In this document: in pieces, positions 58,576 to 64,000 of the stretch
How positions within the stretch are numbered: the stretch's first letter is position 1
Layout of the letters: every line of letters starts with the position of its first letter
Assembly (NCBI GenBank): GCA_905250025.1
Contig: CAJNOJ010000213.1
Span: forward strand, 118,111-182,110
Direction: 5' to 3'
DNA from: Adineta ricciae
Taxonomy: Eukaryota; Rotifera; Eurotatoria; Adinetida; Adinetidae
DNA length: 64,000 nt
The notes under the pieces: generated by a model
What the model was told of the DNA's origin: nothing
The model's database searches: none
Seen by the model: the letters and a program-made list of their open reading frames with translations, nothing else
Position numbers and translations under genes: made by a program

Positions 58576-61500
58576 CTATGGTAAATGACGTGATGTTTCA
58601 GAGCCGAAAACAATCTTTTGAGAATGCGAAGCCTTTTCTTCGCCTTGTTCGTTGAATAATTTCGTTTCACATGCCGTGCCCATACCCCACGAGTCCAATT
58701 GATCGTTGACCACCTGCGATGGTGGACGGTGGTGTGCGTTTTGAGCGCCACGAGCATAGATTTTCAATTCATTTCCATGTTTAATAATCAAACCATAAGG
58801 AATTATATAGGAGATCTCTGGCGAGCCTTCAACACGTCGCTTCAATGTCCAGTTGGATACGTCAACATCTTTATCAAGCGAACTGTTTTCTAATGTTATG
58901 CATTTACCATCAGGTGCGCAATCCTCTGCAAAAAAGAACGAACGAAAATGAAATGAATTGGTACGGCAAACAACAAAAGAGAAAATCATAGTCAAAATCG
59001 AGCCTTGATCATACCAGGTGATACGACTGTTTTGTACGTTTCTAGATAAGAAATATTTTGTGTTAGAAAGATTGATGGCACTAGAGGACACTTAGTGACT
59101 TGGATAATATGTTAATACAATTTGAAAGCAGAAAATTGAAGGCAATTGACCTTCCACATTTTTTTTTCATGAATTGAGCGTGCATACATTAGTACGAGAA
59201 AGAAAACGGCGCGACACTATGTCTGAAGGGCGAGTCTACTTGAAAGAGTGTCAGTTGAAAGTTTATTTATGAAACTGTTCGAGTACGAAATGCTGATTAA
59301 ATCTGACTCGTTTTATTGATCTACGTACTGATAGCAATGGGTCCTTTCTTGATTTTCTTGTTGAAAACTTTGCCGAGTTCGCTGCCGAATGACGGTGGCG
59401 TTGGTTCGGGTGACAAAACTTGTTCGACGGGTGGTTGTGCAAGTCGATTGGTNTTTACCTTTGTAAAATTGTGTCAATCTCTCCGGTTAAATTTTGAATG
59501 CGTTCTTGTGCGGTCGACAATTCTTTGTTGATATTATCATTGGTGTCGTCCCGTTGATGACGTAAATAGTTATACTCTTCTTCGAGTTTACTCAAACGTT
59601 CTTGTAAATCTTTGTAGAGATCTTTTTCATGAATCAATAGTTTCTGAGTATCACCTAATTCGAATTTCGTTGATTTGATTTGTTCGGACATTTTCGTCAG
59701 ACTGTCTTGTTGTGATTGGACAGGCACAAGTTTCTTCGCATTGTTTTGAATCTCTTCAATTTTAACTTTGTAGTAGTCCTCCATTTCTTTACGTTGTGCT
59801 GAATGTAACGTGTCAAAATCACGACGAATATCACGAATAGCTTTCTCTAATTCTTGACGATAGAATAATTGTGTGTCGATACCATTCGTTGGTTTTAATT
59901 GTTCGAATTCGCTACGCATCAAGCAAGAACTTTAATAACTATTGGATCTTTCATATGATTCTTACCTGATTAAATGTGTGTGAATATCGTTGAGAAAAGG
60001 AATTTCTTCTCGAAGTGTTTGTACTTGCAAATCTAGTTTGATTCGATCCAATGTTGCTTTGTACGATAGTTCATTGAGTTGGTTGATTTCTTGAAGGTAA
60101 TCTTCACGTTGTTGAAGTAAAATCTTTAGTTGTTCTTCGACTTGTTTGAACGAGCGTTGTAGGGCAGTCAATTCTACACATGAATGTTCGTATTCTAGTT
60201 TCAATTGTTCACGTTTTTCTTCTTGTCGATTGTTCCATAGGGTCTCGTCGTGTATCAATGATCGATAATTATCAATATCGTAATGTGAACGACGTAAACG
60301 TGTTTGTAAATCGGCTTCGCCCAGCATACTTTCGTTGACTTCTTGTCGAAGACGATCGAGTGAACCTGAGTATTGGGAAACGATCGCTTGGGAGGCAGTG
60401 CCCCATGTCTTAGTGATATCTTCAAGTTGAGTTGTTAATTTGGAATTTTTGTTCTCAAGTACTTTGACTCGATCGAGATAGCCGCGGAAGCGATCGTTTA
60501 ATTCGGCGAGTTCTTGTTTTTCACGTTGATGTTGTTCGCGAAGGTTATCGGTGACTTGGCCATTCGATGATTGGGTTAGTAATGAAAATGATGAGTTATT
60601 GCTTGTTTCATTGGGAACATATCGTTGCATTGGTGAACGATTTCGTGTACCTTTTTCGATCGAAACCGAACGCGTCGATGTTTTCACCGTCTCACCAACA
60701 CCGGACGACATTGGACTGTGCGTTTTCGTTATTGAAACACTATGAGCTGGTACGATATCCGCTGGAGGATTAACTGATATATCCGAATGAGACACTTCTG
60801 TTGGTGTTAATGTTGACTAAAATCAAACGAAATGTAGAGAAAGATATATATAAAATTGAGTCGAAATTAATTTCAACAATGAAAGGAAAAAAAGCTTTGG
60901 ACGAGACGAGACGAGACGCCTTAGAAGTTACGTCGTCGCTGTAATTCATCAATGAATAACATATGTTCAAAACGGTAATAGGCTTATAATTGATATTTTG
61001 TACATGAAGAGAGTCTGATGAGAAAAGGAGAAGAAGAAAAACGAACGAGAAAAAATTTAAATCTCTTCATCACTGCTCAGACAGGTTCTTTATATACACG
61101 CACAATATATGAGAGAGAGAAAGCGCAAAAAATGAGAATGTGACAAAGGTATCCGAAGTATAATTCTAAGGCACATACACAATGCCAGCAATGGGAAGAA
61201 ATTTATGAGAACTGAGCATGATGAAAACAAAAAAAAAGCGAGAGAGACACACACCTGAGTATATAATATCATGATTCTAAATCATATAGCTGCCATGAAA
61301 GAGTATCAACAAAGATTGTCGAATTAAACATTTGTTAATGTCCTTTTCTCTTGCTATTGACGTTAGCATTGGTCCGTATTGTTTTTCTTCTTATCTCTCG
61401 AATAATCAGACCGATTGTCTCTGATTTTCACCCCCCCCCCCTCTCTTCCTATATCTATCAATCGATGCCTGTCTTCATATGCCTGATCGTTTGACATTAT

Positions 61501-61791
61501 ATATCTCAAATAACCCCTAAAGCACAGGTGATCTGTGATGCATGTAGAATGAACAAAGGCCTTTACTTCAACTTTCAACATGCATCTATACATATGGAAA
61601 TCATCATGCTAATTAGAATTCGAATCAGAAGCAAAAGACAAATCTACCTGTTCGGTGAGACTTTCGTCATTTGGTTGTTTATCTTGTTCATTCTCAATTA
61701 CTGAATACACATCCGAAGGAAAGGATGATGATAATGAATAATCAGTGATTATATCAGTATCAAGATGTTCATCATCACCAACATCCGTCAT
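58576..61791 (-). CDS. Intermediate-filament protein with lamin tail domain
   Basis: Invertebrate intermediate filament or lamin-like protein. Exon 1 (61648-61791, MTDVGDDEHLDTDIITDYSL) ends ESLTEQ and joins in phase to 59966-60816. The second exon carries the Ser/Thr head and the rod start: RDxxx-type EQHQREKQELAELNDRFRGY and LDRVKVLENKNSKL. Exon 3 (from 59929 down) is coil 2, RQELEKAIRDIRRDFDTLHS. The tail exon (about 59329-59452) has VLSPEPTPPSFGSELGK and KKIKKGPIAI. A further exon (58576-58925) is the lamin tail domain: DGKCITLENSS, VSNWTLKRRVEG, SYIIPYGLIIKHGNELKIYA and LDSWGMGTACETKLFN. The rod-end motif YRKLLEGEE is not found; an N lies exactly there. The N-terminal exon assignment is inference. 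Confidence 0.85.
59453..59453. other. Ambiguous base (N) inside the filament gene
   Basis: The only N in the window. It falls at the end of coil 2, in a donor-like GTAAAN, where the reading frame changes. It may stand for an assembly gap. Confidence 0.8.
61431..61441. repeat. Homopolymer of 11 C
   Basis: Eleven C in a row on the plus strand, followed by CT repeats, inside the first intron of the filament gene. It is conspicuous in this AT-rich window and error-prone for sequencing. Confidence 0.9.
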
Positions 61792-64000
61792 TCCTTTCGG
61801 TCTTCGATCTATCTTTCAGTCGTCGTCGTCGTAATAATAATAAAAATGATCCCGACGAGAATCGACAAAAAAAAGCTTGGTGTTGTGCGATTTGATTAGA
61901 GTGAATGAAATAGGAGAAACTTGCTTCTCGATTTCAATTCAAACCTGCGTGGCAACAAAACTACAATGTTCATATACTTATATTGTTTCTTTTTTCTCTT
62001 TCATCAGCAAATTCGCCTTCTCTTCACATTTCCAAGGACAAAAAGACATCAGTCGAATAACACCGAAAGAAGCCTATCAGTGCAACAGTCGCTTATTCAT
62101 TAGAAACAAAATCAGCAGCAGCATTATATACATATATGTCGATGTGTTACTGCTAACCAGAAATTTTGTTTTTTCTTCTACATTAATCATTTTCTCATCT
62201 ACACGACGACTCCCTATGGCTGCTCTAACCGCTATATTTCGATAATAATAATCCTAATCACTTACACACAAGAAATACACATATATTTGCGTATAAGAGA
62301 GAAAAAAGAAACATGCTGTACCTGGATAGCGTTTGCTGTTATTGACCATCTTTGTTATTATGAGAAAAAACAGAAGACAAAGCTTGTCTTGTTCGATCGA
62401 CGACTAATTGAATAAAATCTATTTGAGTTGGTGTTACCTAGACGTATATGGCTCGTCTGTCTGTTCGTTTTACGTCTGATGGATGATCCTTACGACAACA
62501 CCTATACTTTGCATTTATCCGCCCAACATTTTTTTCTCTGTCTCTGTGTCTATCTCTCTCTCCCTCTCTCATTAAATTCAATCGTTTGGAATAAACTTTT
62601 GTTAAGTTTAATTTGTTCGACTCAAGTGGGTGAAGACAGCAAAAAAAAGAAAAAGAAAACGAAAACGAGCGAAACAAAGCTTATGAATAGAGTTTTGAAA
62701 TACTTCACCTCACTTGTCAATGTCTTGTAGTCTTGTACAAGTATTAATTGAAAATGAGTCTTTACTGTTTATTTTCCTTTTTAAATATTTTATCAAGGTA
62801 AAAGTCGCGGATTTTTCTTCTGCACTGCTCCATCTCACGAGCGCACTAAGAGAAGCCAATGAAAGAGAGGTAGAGAGGGAAAAAGTTGTGGTTATTATAA
62901 GCACACAACCGTCCTACAACTTATGAGCATTGAATAACGCCAAAGAAAACGTCATCTAATTATTTTCATTATTTGATAAAGAACGGTTTGCCTCACGTTG
63001 TGCCATATTTGAACAGTTCAAGGCTCGACTTCTTTTCATTCTTCAAGTGTACATCTCTTTCTTATTTGTTCAGATGTGTGTAAAATCCAAGATAAACATA
63101 CGATTATGCAGAGAATTCGTCAAATGTTCGAGTACCTACTCACTGGCTGAGAAGTAAACATATGGTTCTGGCACTTGCCAAGATCATATGTTAAGTAAAC
63201 AGGATCGACACGGATTCTAATAAATAGACGTTTCTCTGCTTTTTGCAAACATCTCGTTGCTACCTGACAATGATAGCAACAACCTCAAGCTCAAAGTTAA
63301 TTAGCAGCACGAAAGAAAATAGTTACAAGACTGTCGAGCAAATAAAACAGTTTTATTTCACAAGAAGAAAAACTTACGCTTGGTAATGGCATTCTTTGTA
63401 CGACTATGCAGCTTGCTTACCAATGTAACCCCTCTAACAATGTAGGTTTTTTGTTCTATGTATAGATGATACTTATGAACGTCTTCATTGTACGAAATAC
63501 ATGACCTTCTTTTTCGTATCGTCAGTTTTTTTTCTCTTCGTTGCTCATCCCACTATGATCAGTATCATTGTCTCATACGTTATAGGTTTCTGTTCAATTT
63601 TCATCTTGTCCTTCAATCAAGCAACTCATCATGCTCATTCGTATATCGACACAAAATCATATCCTATCATATCGTATTATATAGGTCTTCATCATCGATG
63701 AGTTTCATATCCTAATCAGTCACGAGTGACAGTCCCTAACACCTTTCTTTCGTTTTTTTTTTGTTTTACTTATTATCATACAATGAAAGATGTATTTACT
63801 TTCGATTTTTATGTCTTTAATACGAAACGAAGTTGTTTCAAAATTTCAAACATATACATATCTTTAAATTATCATCGACTTCTTCTTTTTTTCCTCTTTT
63901 TCTACGCGTCAATGAACTATACATTCAAGTTCAATTTTCTCGGTCACTACATATCATCTTACGCCCATTCATTTTTATCCACTTGTCTATGGCTCAGAGC
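61792..64000. other. 2.2 kb right edge without a supportable gene
   Basis: AT-rich with CT- and GA-rich simple stretches near 62540 and 62870. Open frames (for example 61877-62245, 62428-62730, 63501-63701) are low complexity or hydrophobic by composition. It probably holds the promoter of the filament gene. Confidence 0.5.

Noticed and set aside
61877-62245. 122-codon plus-strand frame upstream of the filament gene
   Set aside because: No recognisable domain and low-complexity composition.
1-64000. CRISPR arrays, insertion sequences, rRNA or tRNA genes
   Set aside because: No regular direct repeats with spacers, transposase motifs or tRNA cloverleaf were recognised by eye; a tRNAscan or repeat search was not possible.

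Overview
The window is nuclear DNA from an animal, most likely a bdelloid rotifer. The evidence is AT-rich, gene-dense sequence with genes on both strands, GT-AG introns mostly of about 45-80 bases, single short intergenic gaps, and metazoan-only genes (synapsin, an activin/TGF-beta type II receptor, a neuropeptide GPCR, WRAP53, an intermediate filament with lamin tail). These sit beside a eukaryotic RNA-dependent RNA polymerase and genes that look bacterial or protist-like (a PepO-like M13 peptidase, a YbaY/YscW-like protein, countin-like proteins), a mixture typical of bdelloids. Species assignment is inference; no search was run. Most coding calls were assembled by hand by joining exons in frame at GT/AG sites.

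Layout, left to right. 0.8-2.6 kb: a ricin-B-type trefoil protein and a Ser-rich protein. 3.5-5.5 kb: synapsin in 12 exons. 6-9.3 kb: an ACSF2-like acyl-CoA ligase and allantoicase. 9.7-12 kb: a RING protein and a small secreted protein. 13.6-16.9 kb: SUMO and a GON4L homologue. 17-21.5 kb: an M13 peptidase and two tandem countin-like secreted proteins. 21.8-29.6 kb: WRAP53 and the P5A ATPase ATP13A1, whose largest resolved intron carries an antisense YbaY-like gene. 29.9-34.3 kb: a modular secreted lectin and two membrane proteins. 35-38.6 kb: RdRP. 39-45 kb: a GILT-like protein, a type I membrane protein overlapping a TGF-beta receptor, and a FIT (FITM) homologue. 45.4-50.4 kb: DCP1, CFAP77 and a peptide GPCR. 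53.4-57.7 kb: a putative neuropeptide precursor, SLC66A3 and two EF-hand proteins. 58.6-61.8 kb: an intermediate-filament gene containing the only N of the window. The last 2.2 kb and 50.4-53.4 kb hold no gene I can support.

Most genes look unrelated housekeeping or signalling genes and do not form an operon-like system. Possible thematic links are RNA biology (RdRP, DCP1, WRAP53), neuro-signalling (synapsin, peptide GPCR, putative peptide precursor) and ER/lipid functions (ATP13A1, FIT, ACSF2). No CRISPR, rRNA or tRNA was recognised. The strongest candidates for undescribed biology are the dibasic peptide precursor at 53.4 kb, the overlapping membrane-protein/receptor pair at 42.3 kb, the FIT protein lacking both catalytic histidines, the internally duplicated GON4L module, the antisense YbaY-like gene nested in ATP13A1, and the tiny EF-loop protein.
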